Positions 12,195 through 25,235 of a DNA stretch of 64,000 nt are shown here, in pieces. A model generated the notes under the pieces. That model had not been told where the DNA came from, did no database searches, and saw only the letters and a list, made by a program, of their open reading frames with translations. Origin of the DNA: Stomorhina lunata (lineage: Eukaryota > Arthropoda > Insecta > Diptera > Rhiniidae); NCBI GenBank assembly GCA_933228675.1, contig OW121742.1, forward strand, positions 15,702,489 through 15,766,488. Reading direction: 5' to 3'. Within the stretch, counting starts at the first letter, position 1; each line of letters starts with the position of its first letter. The position numbers were made by a program, and so were the translations under genes.

Positions 12195-15015
12195 ATCTTT
12201 TCAATAGAAATATTTTTATAATGAAAAATTTCTATTGAAAAATTTTTTTATAAAAAAATTCGTTTAATAAAAAATTTTTAATGATAAATTCTGAAATGAA
12301 AAATTTTCTATAAAAAATTTTTTAATAATAAAATTTTTAATGATAAATTTTCTATAGAAAATTTTTTAATTACTAATTTTCTATCGAAAAATGTTTTAAT
12401 AAAATTTTTTTTTTAAAAATTTTATATAGCAAAATTTTTTAATTAAAATTCTTCTATTGGAAATTTTTGAATGAAAAATTTTCTAAAAAAAAAAAATTTT
12501 AATAAAAAAATTTTCTATATAAAAATTTTTTAATTCAAAATCTTCTATAGAAAATTTTTTTAATGAAAAAGTTCTATAGAAATATTTTTAAATGAAAAAT
12601 TTGACATAGAAAAATTTTCTATAGAAAATTTTATCAATGAAAAATTTTCTACAAAAAAAATTTTTAATGAAAACTTTTCTATAGAAAAATTTTTTAATGA
12701 AAGATTTTCTATAAAAAAATTTTTAATGAAACATTTTCTACAGAAAAAAATGAATGAAAGCATTTTTTATAGAACAAATTTGAATAGAAGATTTTATATA
12801 GCAAAAAATTCTGTAAAAAATTTTCTATAAACAAAATTTTAATGAAACATTTTCTTTAGAAAAAATTTTAATGAAAAATTTTCTTTAAAAAAGATTCTAT
12901 AACGAAAAGTTTTCTATTGATAGTTTAGAATAGAAAAATTTTGATAACGAACAATTTTGTATAGAAAAATTTTGATAACGAAAAATTTGGTATTAAAAAA
13001 ATTTTTATAACGAAAAATTTTCTATAGAAAAATTTTATAACGAAAAATTTTCTATAGGAAAATTTTATAACAAAAAATTTTCTACAGAAAAGTTTTCTTT
13101 AGAAAAATATTTATAACAAAAATTATTTATGAAAAATTTTTTTATAGAAGAAATTTAAATATAAAATTTTTTATAGAAAAATTTTTATAAGAAAAGTTTT
13201 GATAGAAAAAAATTTATAGCGAAACAATTTTTGCAGAACAGTTTTCTGTAGAAAAATTTGTATTACGATAAATTTTCTATAGAAATGTTTTCATAACGAA
13301 AAATTTTCTATAAAAAGATTTTTATAATGAAAAATTTTCCATAGAAAAGATATTATAACGAAAAATTTTATATAAAAAAAAATTTTATTTATTTTTTTTA
13401 TAGAAAAATTTTAGAACAACAAATTTTATATAGAAAAATTTTTGTAACGAAAAATTTCCTATAGAAACATTTTTATAACGAAAAATTTTCTATAGAAACA
13501 TTTTTTTAACAAAAAATTTTCTATAGAAACATTTTCTTAACGTAAAATTTTCTATAGAAATATTTTAACGTAAAATTTTCTATAGAAATATTTTAACGTA
13601 AAATTTTCTATAGAAATATTTTAACGAAAAATTTTCTATCGAAATATTTTTAACGAAAAATTTTCTATAGAAATATTTTTAACAAAAAATTTTCAATATA
13701 AATATTTTTAACGAAAAATTTTCTATAGAAAAATTTTTATAACAAAAAATTTTCTATAGAAAAATTTTTATAACGAAAAATTTTCTATAGAAAAATTTTT
13801 TAACGAAAAATTTTCTAAAGAAAAATTTTTGTAACGAAAATTTTTATATAGAAAAATTTTTGTAACGAAAATTTTTGTATAGAAAATTTTTCTATAGAAA
13901 AATTTTTGCAACGAAAATTTTTCTATAGAAAAATTTTTGTAACGAAAATTTTTCTACAGAAAAATTTTTGTAACGAAAATTTTTCTATAGAAAATTTTTT
14001 ATAACGAAAATTTGTATAGAAAATTTTTGTTAACGAAAGATTTTCTATAGAAAAATATTTATAACGAAAGATTTTCTATAGAAAAATATTTATAACGAAA
14101 AACTTTCTATAGAAAAATTTTTATAACGAAAAATTTTCCATAGAATAATTTTTATAACGAAAAGTTTTCTATGAAGAAATTTTTATAACGAAAAATTTTC
14201 TATAGAAAAATTTATATAACGAAAATGTTTCTATACAAAAATTTTTATAACGAAAAATTTTCAATACAAAAAATTTTATAACGAAAAATTTTCTATAAAA
14301 AAAATTTTATAACGAAAAATTTTTAAAACGAAAAATTTTCTATAGAATAATTTTTATAAAGAAAAATTTTCTATAAAAAATTTTTATAACGAAAAATTTT
14401 CTATAGAAAAATTTTTATAACTAAAAATTTTCTGTAGAAAAATTTTTATAACAAAAAATTTTCTATAGAAAAATATATATAACGAAAAATTTTCTATAGG
14501 AAAATTTTTAAGCAAAACATTTTCTATACAAAAATTTTTATAAAGAAAAATTTTCTATAGAAAAATTTTTATAACGAAATATTTTCTATAAATAAAATTT
14601 TTTAACGAAAAATTTTCTATAGAAAAATTTTTGTAACGAAAAATTTTGTACAGAAAATTTTTGTTAACGAAAAATTTTCTATAGAAACATTTTTTTTACG
14701 AAAATTTTTCAATAGAAAAATTTTTTTAACAAAAAATATTCTGTAGAAAAATTTTCTATAGAAAAATTTTTATAACGAACAATTTTCTATACTTTTGTAA
14801 TTTTTTATAAAAATATTTTTATACAGAAAACTTTTCTATAGAAAAATTTTTATTCCAAAAAATTTTTATAGAGAAAAATTAGCTATAAAAAATTGTTATA
14901 CCGAAAAGTTTTCCATAGATGAACTTTATAATGAAAAATTTTATAACAACATTCCTTTAAAGAAAAATTTTAAAAAGGAAAAATTTTGTAAAAAAAATTA
15001 TGACAAAAAATTTAT
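12195..15015 (+). repeat. Minisatellite array 3, CTATAG core, TAACGAA spacer
   Basis: Roughly 90 diverged monomers of about 29-31 bp. The first third has TTTAATGAAAAATTTTCTATAG units. From about 12900 the spacer becomes ATAACGAAAAATTTTC, with a compact block at 13560-13640 of 26-27 bp units (TTTTAACGTAAAATTTTC). Monomers are more divergent from one another than in arrays 5, 8 or 11, so this array looks old. On the plus strand its spacer is the reverse complement of the CGTTA spacer in arrays 2 and 10. Confidence 0.9.
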
Positions 15016-15994
15016 TGTACATTAAAAGAACAACAGCCTAATTTATGTACAATCTGTCCATATTTGACCCAAGTTGTGTAGGGTATCACATAGCCCGTTT
15101 TGACCCTTAATAATTCTTTAGTATTTGTTTGTACAGTTTATGTGTTTGCCAAGTTCTTTGGCTTTAGTTTAACTCCAGAGCTTTTGTTCTTTATTATGCT
15201 GGCCTTGTTTTCCCCCAGCTCAGTTCTATATAGCAGTTGACCATCTTTTCTAGTTTTTATTTGTATTCTAATATTTATTGAATAACGAGCAGCAGCATCA
15301 TCCTTAGTGATCCTCATCATCAGCAGCCTTAGAAGAACAGTGAGAGATAAAAGCAAACCCCTGCCGTGTACTTCTTTTTTTTTTTTTTTGTTTCGATTTC
15401 CAATTGCTGCTGGAGTAGGAAGCTTATGATCTTGTCAATTTGATATAATGTCCAATGTATGTTTGTAACATAAGACATCTAGAGAAACACCATAAACGAG
15501 ACAAAGAAGCTGAAAAAACTCCTAGAAGGCCAGCACCACAACCACCACCAACCAACCAACCATTGATATATGACCCTATAAAATTAGACCGCTTATTCGT
15601 TTAATAAATGCAGATATTTTTGCTGATCTTTAGCAAAAAAAAAAAAAAAAGGTTCTTTGTACATTTGAGATGAGGCTACAGCAAAAACGAATTCAATATT
15701 ATTGATCGATCAATTTTAGAAATTGAAAAAGTGTGTGTGCGATGAAATTTCTAGTCTTATCTGATAATTTAAATCAAAGGAAATTGTTTTTTATTTATTT
15801 GCCAAATGAAGAAAAACTAGGAAAATTTATCGAAGTAATTTATTAAGAGCAAACAAGAAAAGGCTAAAAAAAATATCACTGTTGATAGTTCTAGCAGTTT
15901 AAACGATCTCTCTGCTAAGGTATGAGATACAAATTTTGAAATATTAAAATAAAAATCCATATTTTAGATTTCCAATAAGAAATTGTTGTTTTTC
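15016..15994. other. Single-copy-looking spacer
   Basis: No gene is recognised. It contains CAGCACCACAACCACCACCA and ACCAACCAACCAACC low-complexity runs (about 15520-15560) and poly-T/poly-A runs near 15370 and 15635. The 72-codon minus frame at 15138-15356 has no recognisable domain. Confidence 0.5.
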
Positions 15995-17770
15995 TCTAGA
16001 AAAATATTTGATGACCCAAATTTTTCTATAGAAAAAATTTGGATACCGATAGTTTTTTTTATATAAAAAAATTTTGATACCGAAAATTTTTCTATGGAAC
16101 AAATTTTCATACCAAAGATTTGTCTATGGAAAAAATTTTCATACCGAAAATTTTTCTATAGAAAAAATTTTGATACCGAAAATTTTTCTATAGAAAAGAT
16201 TTTGATACCGAAAATTTTTCTATAGAAAAAATTTTGATACCGAAAATTTTTCTATAGAAAAAATTTTGATACCAAAAATTTTTCTATAGAAAAAATTTTG
16301 ATACCGAAAATTTTTTCATTAGAAAAAATTTTTATAACGAAAATTTTTCTATAGAAAAAATTTTGATAACGAAAATTCTTCTATAGAAAAAATTTTGATA
16401 CTGAAAATTTTTCTATAGAAAAAATTTTAATACCAACAATTTTTCTATAGAAAAAATTTTGATACCGAAAATTTTTCTATAGAAAAAATTTTGAAAATAA
16501 AAATTTTTCTAAAGAAAAAATTTTCATAACAAAAATTTTTCTAAAGAAAAAATTTTGATACCGAAAATTTTTCTATAGAAAAAATTTTGATACCGAAAAT
16601 TTTTCTATAGAAAAAATTTTGATACCGAAAATTTTTCTATAGAAAAAATTTTGATACCGAAAATTTTTCTATAGAAAAAATTTTGATTCCGAAAATTTTT
16701 TCATTAGAAAAAATTTTGATTCCGAAAATTTTTTCATTAGAAAAAATTTTTATAACGAAAATTTTTCTATAGAAAAAATTTTGATAACTAAAATTCTTCT
16801 ATAGAAAAAATTTTGATACCGAAAATTTTTCTATAGAAAAAATGTGGATACCGAAAATTTTTCTATAGAAAAAATTTTGATACTGAAATTTTTTCTATAA
16901 AAAAAATTTTGATACTGAAATTTTTTCTATAGAAAAAATTTTGATACTGAAATTTTTTCTATAGAAAAAATTTTGATACTGAAATTTTTTCTATAGAAAA
17001 AATTTTGATACTGAAATTTTTTCTATAGAAAAAATTTTGATACTGAAATTTTTTCTATAGAAAAAATTTTGATACTGAAATTTTTTATGTAGAAAAAATT
17101 TTGATACTGAAAATTTTTCTATAGAAAAAATTTTGATACTAAAACTTTTTCTATAGAAAAAATTTTGATACTGACATTTTTTCTACAGAAAAAAATTTTT
17201 ATACTGAAATCTTTCTATAGAAAAAATTTTGATACTGAAATTTTTTCTATAGAAAAAATTTTGATACTAAAACTTTTAAAATTTAAAATATTTTCTATAG
17301 AAAAAATTTTGATACTGAAATTTTTTCTATAGAAAAAATTTTGATACTGAAATTTTTTCTATAGAAAAAATTTTGATACTGATTTTTTTTCTATAGAAAA
17401 AATTTTGAAACTGAAATTTTTTCTATAGAAAAAATTTTGATACTAAAACTTTTAAAATTTAAAATTTTTTCTATAGAAAAAATTTTGATACTGAAATTTT
17501 TTCTATAGAAAAAATTTTGATACTGAAATTTTTTCTATAGAAAAAATTTTGATACTGAATTTTTTTTCTATAGAAAAAATTTTGATACTGAAATTTTTTC
17601 TATAGAAAAAAATTTATAACGAAATTTTTTCTATAGAAAAAATTTTGATACTGAAATTTTTTCTATAGAAAAAATCTTGATAATGAAATTTTTTCTATAG
17701 AAAAAATTTTGATACTGAAATTTTTTCTATAGAAAATTTTTGATAACCAAAATTTTTCTATAGAAAAAAT
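15995..17770 (+). repeat. Minisatellite array 4, CTATAG core, GATACCG/GATACTG spacer
   Basis: Units of 31 bp read GATACCGAAAATTTTTCTAT followed by AGAAAAAATTTT up to about 16860. From there they switch abruptly to GATACTGAAATTTTTTCTAT to about 17750. Block duplications are visible: a segment with TTTTTTCATTAGAAAAAATT recurs at 16321 and 16739, and the odd unit ACTAAAACTTTTAAAATTTA recurs at 17263 and 17449, exactly 186 bp (six monomers) apart. This is one of the more regular arrays. Confidence 0.9.
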
Positions 17771-18855
17771 ATTTAAAATTTTGTTCTAAAAATTTCTCTA
17801 TTAAAAATTTACATAAAAAATATTTCTATTAAAATTTTACATCTGAAATTTTTTATCAAAAAATTTTTCTTTTCAAATTTTATAATTACAATTTGTCTAT
17901 GATAATTTAATATAAAAAATTTTTCTATTAAAATTTTACATAAAAAATTTTTCTATTAAATTTTAACATAAAAAGTTTTTCTATTAAAATTTTATATTAA
18001 AAATTTTCCATTAAAATTTTTGTAATAAAAAATTTGACATCAACATTTTTTTCATCAAAAATTTTTTGTTTAAAATTTTGATTAGAAAAATTTTTCTATA
18101 AAAAAAAAATCTATAGAAATTCCTACAGAAAAAATGTCGAAAATTTGCCTATTAAATCCGAATTTTTTAAATGAAAATTTTACATCAAAAATGCTTAATT
18201 TTAAATTTTACATCAAAAATTTTTCTTTAAAAATTTAACAAAAAAAATTTTTATTTAAAAATTTAACATAAAAAATTTTGTTATTACAATTTTATTTCAA
18301 AAATTAACATCAAAAATTTTTCTATTAAAATAAAATTGCAGATAAAAGATTTTTTTATTAAAATTTTATATAAAAAATGTTTCTATTAAAATTTTACATC
18401 AGAAACTTTTCTATGAAAATTTTACATCAAAATTTTTCTATTAAAATTTTACATAAAAAAAATTTCTATTAAAACTTTATGTCAAAAATATTTCTTTGAA
18501 AATTTCGCATCAAAATTTTTTTAATAAAAATTTGACATCAACAATTCTTTTAAAAAAAAATTTCTTTAACAAAAATTTTTCGTTTTGTAATTTTACATGA
18601 AAAAGTTGTATATAGAAATGTTACATTTAAAATGTTTCTATAACAATATATACTATAAAAATTTCATACGATTTTTTTTTCTTTTTATAAGTTTTGTATC
18701 AAAAATTTGTCTACAAAAATTTTACTTCAACAATTTTGCGATTAAAATTTTACTTTCAAAATGTATCTATAAAAATGTTAGATCCAAAATTTTTATGTAT
18801 TCAAAAATTTCCTATAAATTCCATAACTTAAAATTCTTCTAAACCTCAAAATTCG
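17771..18855. repeat. Degenerate tail of array 4, CTATTAAAATTTTACAT units
   Basis: The core here is mostly TTTTTCTATTAAAATTTTAC with spacers ACATCAAAAA or ACATAAAAAA, in loosely periodic units of about 28 bp. The CTATAG dyad is lost in most units. It follows array 4 without a gap and grades into single-copy sequence near 18850. It could be an older related array or a decayed edge of array 4. Confidence 0.7.
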
Positions 18856-19816
18856 TTTCCATTCACATGTTTTCCACAAATCATTAAAATTAGTTCGAAG
18901 ATCTTTAATTTTTTATCTTTGAAAAATCTTTCACTTTATAAATTCTCATGAATCTGTCACATTCGTTGTTAAACAGTTAAAATTTTTATGGATCTCATAA
19001 AAATCCTTTTGCAAAAGAAAAATATTTCGAAAGTTTTCCTTATGGATCCATTTAATTTTGTGTGTCCAGTTTTGTTGGTTTGGTTTAAAGAAAAACAATT
19101 CCATGAATTTCTTATATTCCAATTGTAAAAGCCAACAATTACAAATTGTCATTGCTGGAATTTATAGCAGAGAAACATTTCCTAGTCAACGAGGAGTAAA
19201 AAGACTGCTAATGTTTGTGTTATTGTTGTTGTTGTTGAACCGTATACACCTCCTTTAGACAAAGTTTAGGCCCAGCTAGAGCATTATTACCAACAGACAA
19301 TATTTGCAGCCTGCTGGACCTTTTTTGTGGAAAGTAGGTTGGTTTTAAGGGAAGGAGGGCCTAGAAGGGGTTTTCCAAAGATAGAGTAGCATTTGATGCT
19401 GAAGATGAGATGAACGCAATAATAGCAACAAAAACTGAAATTGGAATGTTCAAGTGATGCTGCAACAAAGCAATAACACATCTTGGGCTTTTTCTTTTTT
19501 GTATTTTTTGTTGGTCCATCTCTTGACTTTTGCTGTTTGTTGGTGCCTGTATCCAAGTGTTTGCATTAGTAATGAGCTGCGTCACCATTATTGTCAGGAA
19601 GTTTTTCATTTCATTCCATAAAGCCAGAAAGCAAAAGCTCACACAAAAAGGTAATGGGTTAACAAATGCAAAGAGGAGCAAAAAATTATAAGAAAAAAAA
19701 GCAAACGAGTCAAAACAAACAAATAAAAAATGAAAAGGAATTGTTGAAGCATTGAGAAAATATACTCGCCTTTATACAATAGCTGTGCACTATGGGCTGG
19801 AGTCAGTTAAGTTAAG
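18856..19816. other. Single-copy-looking spacer
   Basis: No gene is recognised. Several overlapping open frames on both strands (about 18946-19681) have no domain or codon signature and mutually conflict. A TTATTGTTGTTGTTGTTGAA run lies at about 19220. Confidence 0.5.
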
Positions 19817-21262
19817 AAAAATTTTTCAATGGAAATTTTTTTTTATATTTTTCTACAGAACAAATTTCATAATGAAAGTTTTTCTATAGAAACAATTTCA
19901 TAATGAAAGTTTTTCTACAGAAAAAATTTCACAATGAAAGTTTTTCTATAGAAAACATTTCAAAATGAAAGTTTTTCTATAGAAAACATTTCAAAATGAA
20001 AGTTTTTCTATAGAAAAAATTTCATAATGAACGTTTTTCTATAGAAAAAATTTCATAATGAAAGTTTTTCTATAGAAAAAATTTCATAATGAAAGTTTTT
20101 CTATAGAAAAAATTTCATAATGAAAGTTTTTCTATAGAAAAAATTTCACAATGAAAGTTTTTCTATAGAAAAAATTTCATAATGAAAGTTTTTTTATAGA
20201 AAAAATTTCATAATGAAAGTTTTTCTATAGAAAAAATTTAATAATGAAAGTTTTTCTATAGAAAAAATTTCATAATGAAAGTTTTTTTATAGAAAAAATT
20301 TCATAATGAAAGTTTTTCTATAGAAAAAATTTCATAATGAAAGTTTTTCTACAGAAAAAAATTGCATAATGAAAGTTTTTCTATAGAAAACATTTCAAAA
20401 TGAAAGTTTTTCTATAGAAAACATTTCAAAATTAAAGTTTTTCTATAGAAAACATTTCATAATGAAAGTTTTTCTATAGAAAAAATTTCATAATGAACGT
20501 TTTTCTATAGAAAAAATTTCATAATGAAAGTTTTTCTATAGAAAAAATTTCATAATGAAAGTTTTTCTATAGAAAAAATTTCACAATGAATGTTTTTCTA
20601 TAGAAAAAATTTCATATTGAAAATTTTTCTATAGAAAAAATTTCATATTGAAAATTTTTCTATAGAAAAAATTTCATATTGAAAATTTTTCTATAGAAAA
20701 AATTTCATATTGAAAATTTTTCTATAGAAAAAATTTCATATTGAAAATTTTTCTATAGAAAAAATTTCATATTGAAAATTTTTCTATAGAAAAAATTTCA
20801 TATTGAAAATTTTTCTATAGAAAAAATTTCATATTGAAAATTTTTCTATAGAAAAAATTTCATATTGAAAATTTTTCTATAGAAAAAATTTCATATTGAA
20901 AATTTTTCTATAGAAAAAATTTCATATTGAAAATTTTTCTATAGAAAAAATTTCATATTGAAAATTTTTCTATAGAAAAAAATTCATATTGAAAATTTTT
21001 CTATAGAAAAAATTTCATATCGAACATTTTTCTATAGAAAAAATTTCATATTGAACATTTTTCTATAGAAAAAATTTCATATTGAACATTTTTCTATAGA
21101 AAAAATTTCAGAATGAAAATATTTCTATAGAAAAAATTTCAGAATGAAAATTTTTCTATAGAAAAAATTTCAGAATTTCAGAATTTTTCTATAGAAAAAT
21201 TTTCAATATGAAATTTTTTGTATTGAAAGTTTTATATTGGAAATTTTTCGATAGATAAAAAT
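19817..21262 (+). repeat. Minisatellite array 5, CTATAG core, CATAATG then CATATTG spacer
   Basis: About 46 units of 31 bp. The first part (to about 20600) repeats AGTTTTTCTATAGAAAAAAT with spacer TTCATAATGA. The second (about 20607-21100) is nearly perfect with spacer TTTCATATTGA. A run of AACATTTCAAAATGAAAG variants followed by a GAACG variant recurs with the GAACG landmark at 20031 and 20497, 466 bp (15 monomers) apart. The second-half monomer is the same as that of array 7. Confidence 0.92.
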
Positions 21263-22082
21263 ATTGTTGAATTCAGTCGACCCACTGTGCAAAAATTTTA
21301 ACTTTAAAACAGGCGAGGATAGAAAACTATTATTACAGCCCAATAGTTTATGTGAGGCTTCACCAACAAATAGACGAAACGACGGACAGACAAAATTTTA
21401 AACAGAAAAAATAAGGAAAATAATTTTTGTTGCACAATTGCCAGCATAAACAAACATTGAAATTGTTTCCATGTATTTTTTGCATCTTCAAAATTTTCTA
21501 TATTTTTGTATTTTTTTTCGATCTTTTGGGAGAAAAAGAAATTTTCTTTCTAACAAATAACAATGAATAGAAATAGGAATAGGAATGATAACATGGTCGG
21601 TTATATAGAATTGTTTTGTGTTCGAGTAAAATGCTGCTGGGGATTTTGAATTGTTTGAGTTGCAGTTGTTTTAGTTGTTGCTGTTGTTATGTTGTTGCTG
21701 CTGCTACCATTGATCGGTCACTACAATTGTGATAAACATTTATTGTTAAGACACTCTGAATATGTGTTGCAATGAGAGTGTGTCTTCAAATTTTGTTCAT
21801 CTATTATTTTGGATTTTTTTCTTAATTTTTTGCCATTTATTTGTTAGGAATTCATTCGTTTCTGTATTTATTGCTATGTTTTTCTGGCTGTTTTATTTAA
21901 TTTTATTTTCTATACATCGATTGTTGCATGTGCTTATGTTTGTTAATGCGATACGATATAATTTGCCGTCATTGCAACAATTGGCAAACTAAGAAAAAAG
22001 TTAAGTGAAGAGTGTGTACGAGTGCGCGCGCATGCGCAGTTCAATTCGCAAATAAACAACTGGGAAGGGAAAGGTGTTCAAC
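21263..22082. other. Single-copy-looking spacer with GTT/CTG low complexity
   Basis: Contains GTTGTTGCTGTTGTTATGTT and GTTGCTGCTGCTACC (about 21675-21710). A 76-codon hydrophobic open frame (21762-21992) has no recognisable domain. The right-hand end carries the CG-rich motif annotated separately at 22022. Confidence 0.45.
22022..22038. promoter_or_regulatory. CG-rich alternating tract with NRF-1/Ewg-like site
   Basis: GTGCGCGCGCATGCGCA is 17 bp of strictly alternating purine-pyrimidine, an island of C+G in very AT-rich DNA. Positions 22027-22038 match the YGCGCAYGCGCR consensus of vertebrate NRF-1, whose fly homologue is Erect wing. The downstream DNA (to 22092) is less AT-rich than its surroundings and ends AAAAG followed by GTAACC, a possible splice donor. 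A promoter role is inference; the tract could also simply be a Z-DNA-prone repeat. Confidence 0.2.
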
Positions 22083-22140
22083 TAAGGAAAAGGTAACCAT
22101 ATTTTTTTTCACAAACTATTTCTTTAATATAAAAACTTTT
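22083..22140 (+). repeat. 58-bp direct repeat, left copy
   Basis: TAAGGAAAAGGTAACCATAT followed by poly-T and CTTTAATATAAAAACTTTT recurs at 22351-22406 with a few differences. The two copies bracket a short block of very regular minisatellite units (about 22155-22325) at the left edge of array 6. Confidence 0.8.
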
Positions 22141-25100
22141 CAAAAAAAAAAATTTTAACGGACATTTTTCGATAGAAAAATTTTTTTTATGAAAATTTTT
22201 CTATAGAAAAATTTTTTTTATGAAAATTTTTCTATAGAAAAATTTTTTTTATGAAAATTTTTCTATAGAAAAAAATTTTTTATGAAAATTTTTCTATAGA
22301 AAAAGATTTTTTATGAAAATTTTTCTTTTATTCGTTTTTTTTTTGTTAATTAAGGAAAAGGTAACCATATTTTTTTCAAAAATATTTCTTTAATTTAAAA
22401 ACTTTTCCGAATATAATTTTAAACGAAAAAACTTTTTAACAAAAATTTTTCTATAGAAAAAATTTTAGAAAAATTTTTCTATAGAAAAAATTTTAGAAAA
22501 ATTTTCATAAAAAAATTCTTTCTATAGAAAAATTTTTTTAAAAAAATTTTTTCTATAGAAAAGTTTTCATAAAAAAATTTTTTCTATAGAAAATGTTCAT
22601 AAAAAATTTATTTCTATAGAAAAATTTTCATAAAAAATTTTTTCTATAGAAAAATTTTCATAAAAAAATTGTTTCTATAGAAAAATTTTCATAAAAAATA
22701 GTTTCTATAGAAAAATTTTCATAAAAAAATTGTATAGAAAAATTTTCATAAAAAAAAATTGTTTCTATAGAAAAATTTTCATAAAACAAATTTTTTCTAT
22801 AGAAAAATTTTTTTATGAAAATTTTTCTATAGAAAAATTTTTTTATGAAAATTTTTCTATAGAAAAAATTTTTTATGACAATTTTTCTATAGAAAAAAAT
22901 TTTAACGAAATTTTTTTTATAGAAAACATTTTTTTATGAAAATTTTTCTATAGAAAAAATTTTTTATGAAAATTTTTTTATAGAAAAAATTTTTTTTGAA
23001 AATTTTTCTATAGAAAAAATTTTTTAAGAAAATTTTTCTATAGAAAAAATTTTTTATGAAAATTTTTCTATAGAAAAAATTTTTTATGAAAATTTTTCTA
23101 TAGAAAAAATTTTTTATGAAAATTTTTCTATAGAAAAAATTTTTTTATGAAAATTTTTCTATGGAAAAAATTTTTTAAAAAAAATTTTTCTATTGAAAAA
23201 ATTATTTAACTAAAATTTTTCTATATAAAAAAACCCTTTTTACAAAAATTTTTCCATAGAAAAAATTTTTTACCGAAAATTTTTCTAAAGAAAACTTTTT
23301 TTTAAAAATGTTTTTTTTTCTACAGAAAAATTTTTTTAACGAAAATTTTTCTACACAAAAAATTTTTTAACGAAAACTTTTCTAGAAGATATTTTTTCAC
23401 GAAAATTTTTCTAAGAAAAAATTTTTTAACGAAATTTTTTCTATAGTGAAAAAATTTGAACGAAATTTTTTTTAGAAAATTTTTCTATAGAAAAAATTTT
23501 TTATGAAAATTTTTCTATAGAAAAAATTTTTTATGAAAATTTTTCTATAGAAAAAATTTTTTATGAAAATTTTTCTATAAAAAAAATTTTTTATGAAAAT
23601 TTTTCTATAGAAAAAATTTTTTATGAAAATTTTTCTATAGAAAAAATTTTTTTATGAAAATTTTTCTATAGAAAAATTAAAAAAAAAATTTATCTATAGA
23701 AAAAATTATTTAACGAAAATTTTTCTATATAAAAAAACCCTTGTTACAAAAATTTTTCCATAGAAACAATTTTTTACCGAAAATTTTTCTAAAGAAAACT
23801 TTTTTTTTTAAATTTTTTTTTCTACAGAAAAATTTGATTAACGAAAATTTTTCTACACAAAAAATTTTTTAACGAAAACTTTTCTAGAAAATATTTTTTC
23901 ACGAAAATTTTTCTATAGAAAAAATTTTTTAACGAAATTTTTTCTATAGTAAAAAAATTTGAACGAAATTTTTTTTAGAAAATTTTTTGAAAATTTTTCT
24001 ATAGAAAAAATTTTTTATGAAAATTTTTCTATAGAAAAAATTTTTTATGAAAATTTTTCTATAGAAAAAATTTTTTATTAAAATTTTTCTATAGAAAAAA
24101 TTTTTTATGAAAATTTTTCTATAGAAAAAATTTTTTTATGAAAATTTTTCTATGGAAAAAATTTTTTAAAAAAAATTTTTCTATTGAAAAAATTTTTTAA
24201 CTAAAATTTTTCTATATAAAAAAACCCTTTTTACAAAAATTTTTCCATAGAAAAAATTTTTTACCGAAAATTTTTCTAAAGAAAACTTTTTTTTAAAAAT
24301 GTTTTTTTTCTACAGAAAAATTTTTTTAACGAAAATTTTTCTACACAAGAAATTTTTTAACGAAAACTTTTCTAGAAGATATTTTTTCTAAGAAAAAATT
24401 TTTTAACGAAATTTTTTCTATAGTGAAAAAATTTGAACGAAATTTTTTTTAGAAAATTTTTCTATAGAAAAAATTTTTTATGAAAATTTTTCTATAGAAA
24501 AAATTTGTTATGAAAATTTTTCTATAGAAAAAATTTTTTATGAAATTTTTTCTATAGAAACAATTTTTTATGAAAATTTTTCTATAGAAAAAATTTTTTA
24601 TGAAAATTTTTCTATAGAAAAAATTTTTTTATGAAAATTTTTCTACAGAAAAAATTTTTTAAAAAAAATTTTTCTATAGAAAAAATTATTTAACGAAAAT
24701 TTTTCTATATAAAAAAACCCTTTTTACAAAAATTTTTCCATAGAAAAAATTTTTTACTGAAAATTTTTCTAAAGAAAACTTTTTTTAAAAAAATTTTTTT
24801 TTCTACAGAAAAATTTTTTTAACGAAAATTTTTCTACACAAAAAATTTTTTAACGAAAACTTTTCTAGAAAATATTTTTTTACGAAAATTTTTCTATAGA
24901 AAAAATTTTTTAACGAAATTTTTTCTATAGTGAAAAAATTTGAACGAAATTTTTTTTAGAAAAAAAATTGAACGAAATTTAGAATAAAATTTGAACGAAA
25001 TTTTTTCTATAGAATAAAATTTGAACGAAATTTTTTCTATAGAATGAAGTTTTAACGAAATTTTTTGTAGGGAAAATTTTTTAAAGAATTTTTTTATATA

Positions 25101-25235
25101 TAGAAAAGTTTTTAAAAAATTTGTTTAACGAAATTTTTTATATAGACAAAATTTTTTAATGAAATTTTTTCCATAGAAAAAAATTTTTAACGAAATTTTT
25201 TCATAGAAAAATGTTTTTAGCGATTTTTTTTTCAA
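22125..25235 (+). repeat. Minisatellite array 6, CTATAG core, TTTATGAAAA/ACGAAA spacer
   Basis: The longest array, about 100 units near 30 bp: TTTTCTATAGAAAAAATTTT with spacer TTATGAAAA, mixed with TAACGAAAA units. A higher-order repeat is marked by AAACCCTTTTTACAAAAATT (TTG for TTT in the second copy) at 23231, 23735, 24222 and 24715, spacings of 504, 487 and 493 bp. Each copy also contains ATTTTTTCACGAAAA or a deleted form of it and AGTGAAAAAATTTGAACG in the same order. In the left part (22500-22800) the spacer reads TTTTCATAAAAAAA, suggesting locally inverted units. Confidence 0.9.
22351..22406 (+). repeat. 58-bp direct repeat, right copy
   Basis: Second copy of the TAAGGAAAAGGTAACCATAT segment, embedded inside array 6. 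It suggests that the array edge, including flanking single-copy DNA, was duplicated once (268 bp apart). Confidence 0.8.

Noticed and set aside
12560..12763. FFIENLSLKNFSIEKFSL-type open frame
   Set aside because: Translation of the minisatellite monomers of array 3. The same applies to 18597-18842 and 22730-22939.
19058..19681. Overlapping frames on both strands near 19.1-19.7 kb
   Set aside because: Mutually overlapping in different frames and strands, with no recognised domain or start and splice context.
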